From: Gammaproteobacteria bacterium
Lineage (GTDB): Bacteria > Pseudomonadota > Gammaproteobacteria > SZUA-152
DNA length: 14,712 nucleotides
Reading direction: 5' to 3'
Assembly: GCA_030613605.1 (NCBI GenBank)
Contig: JAUWLO010000027.1
Span: 1 to 14,712, forward strand
The notes under the pieces were generated by a model. It was not told the origin of the DNA. It saw only the letters and a list, made by a program, of their open reading frames with translations, and did no database searches. Position 1 is the first letter of the stretch, and each line of letters begins with the position of its first letter. This document shows, one piece after another, positions 13,771-14,712 of the stretch. The translations under genes and the position numbers were made by a program.

Positions 13771-14712
13771 GTGACTGACCCGATTGAACATAATTCGCAT
13801 CCTTATGATGCATTAACACCCGATGCGGTGCTCAACGCCGTGGACAGTGTTGTCCCCTCTATCCGGAACTTCAGCAGTGGGCGTACAGATGGCAGACAAC
13901 TGGCCCTGAACAGTTACGAAAACCGCGTGTATCAGGTGGGCATCGAAGATGGTGAAGCTCTGGTAGCGAAATTCTATCGGCCTGAACGTTGGTCGGATGA
14001 GGCCATACAGGAGGAGCACGATTTTACTGAGGCACTGGCGCAAATCGAGGTTCCCGTAGTGGCGCCACTACGGGATGAGGCCAACAAAAGTCTGTTTGAA
14101 TACGGCGGTTTCCGGTTTGCGCTTTACCCTCGGCGCGGTGGTCGAACGCCGGATCTGGAAGACATGGACGGCCTTGCCTGGATGGGACGTTTTATTGCCC
14201 GTATTCATGCGTTGGGCATCGCAAAACCATTCGAGTTTCGTCCTGAGCTGAATATTGAAACCTTTGGCTGGGAGTCTTACCGGTACCTGATGTCGACTAA
14301 TTTTATTCCAGCTGACCTGACAACGGCATACTCCACTCTGGTGGAAGATGTTCTGAAACAGGTAGAGGCGGGTTTTGAACGTGCCGGCGCCAGTGTTGGT
14401 AATAACGAGGGAAAAATAAAGAACATCCGCCTACACGGTGATTGTCACCCCGGTAATATTTTATGGACGGATGATGGCCCACATTTTGTGGATTTTGATG
14501 ATGCCCGTATGGGCCCGGCGGTGCAGGATTTGTGGATGTTGTTATCGGGTGACCGCAAACAAATGACCCTGCAGCTCGACGAAATATTGTCCGGGTATAC
14601 AGAGTTTATGGACTTTAATCCTCGTGAACTGCATTTAATCGAACCCTTGCGCTGCCTGCGCATGATTCATTATTCTGCATGGCTGGCACGGCGCTGGGAT
14701 GATCCGACTTTC
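13771..14712 (+). CDS. srkA: stress response kinase SrkA (YihE/RdoA), truncated by the window edge
   Basis: An APH/choline-kinase-fold Ser/Thr protein kinase; E. coli SrkA counters stress-triggered cell death and is linked to envelope stress. From the GTG at 13771 there are 314 codons with no stop before the edge. Visible signs are NSYENRVYQV (47-56), Lys67 in VAKFYRPERW, the catalytic loop HGDCHPGN (His222, Asp224, Asn229), the metal-binding VDFDD (Asp241) and GPAVQDLWMLLSGD, then LIEPLRCLRMIHYSAWLARRWDDP. It aligns closely with E. coli SrkA (328 residues), so only a short C-terminal piece is missing. An in-frame TAA at 13744 limits the start, and AGG lies 6 bases before the GTG. It is divergent from prlC. 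Confidence 0.93.
   Translation, partial: MTDPIEHNSHPYDALTPDAVLNAVDSVVPSIRNFSSGRTDGRQLALNSYENRVYQVGIEDGEALVAKFYRPERWSDEAIQEEHDFTEALAQIEVPVVAPLRDEANKSLFEYGGFRFALYPRRGGRTPDLEDMDGLAWMGRFIARIHALGIAKPFEFRPELNIETFGWESYRYLMSTNFIPADLTTAYSTLVEDVLKQVEAGFERAGASVGNNEGKIKNIRLHGDCHPGNILWTDDGPHFVDFDDARMGPAVQDLWMLLSGDRKQMTLQLDEILSGYTEFMDFNPRELHLIEPLRCLRMIHYSAWLARRWDDPTF

Noticed and set aside
13657..13800. N-terminal extension of prlC by 48 codons
   Set aside because: The frame is open, but it would overlap the start of srkA on the other strand and the added residues do not resemble the PrlC family, whose start matches 13656.
1..14712. mobile element, CRISPR array, tRNA or defence system
   Set aside because: I looked for transposase or integrase motifs, regularly spaced repeats, cloverleaf-like sequence and known defence domains and saw none; nearly all the DNA is explained by ordinary genes.

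Overview
The window looks like ordinary, gene-dense chromosome of a gammaproteobacterium. The best evidence is a set of proteins typical of that class: oligopeptidase A (prlC), exodeoxyribonuclease III (xthA), a YgiM-type SH3/coiled-coil membrane protein ending in HGGFRLY, the Rdo-type kinase SrkA, monofunctional transglycosylase MtgA, a YeaD-type hexose-6-phosphate mutarotase and Slp-family lipoproteins. Base composition is even (roughly half G+C by eye). I see no integrase, transposase, tRNA, rRNA or CRISPR. I cannot name a genus.

Layout, left to right. (1) 1-94: possible 3' tail of a plus-strand gene. (2) 72-731, minus: exported redoxin-like protein. (3) 915-5425, plus: a tight three-gene set (histidine-rich membrane protein, CopD-like membrane protein, YHS-domain periplasmic protein), then a membrane-anchored metallophosphoesterase, a mutarotase and mtgA, closed by a strong hairpin terminator at 5426-5464. 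(4) 5537-7285, minus: a Met/His-rich Spy/CpxP-type periplasmic protein and, upstream of it, a 383-residue protein that I read as an LCIB/C-type beta carbonic anhydrase. (5) 7457-9839, plus: two tandem Slp lipoproteins, an exported DUF1223 protein and a single-domain cyclic-nucleotide-binding-fold protein. (6) 9861-13656, minus: xthA, ygiM-like gene and prlC. (7) 13771-14712, plus: srkA, cut by the right edge just short of its end. No gene-free stretch exceeds 185 bases.

Common themes are envelope maintenance (MtgA, Slp pair, Spy-like chaperone, YgiM-like protein) and redox or metal handling in membrane and periplasm (redoxin, CopD/YHS set, DUF1223, Met/His-rich Spy protein), plus stress and quality-control functions (SrkA, PrlC, Xth). 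That grouping is inference from families and adjacency; nothing proves one joint system. The items most worth following are the LCIB-like carbonic anhydrase in a bacterium with no visible photosynthetic or carboxysome context, the CopD/YHS/heme-like membrane trio, the cNMP-fold protein that lacks the usual ligand-binding Glu, an orphan strong ribosome-binding site with an 11-codon basic ORF before the Slp genes, and two genes whose -10-like boxes sit directly before the start codon, as in leaderless messages.
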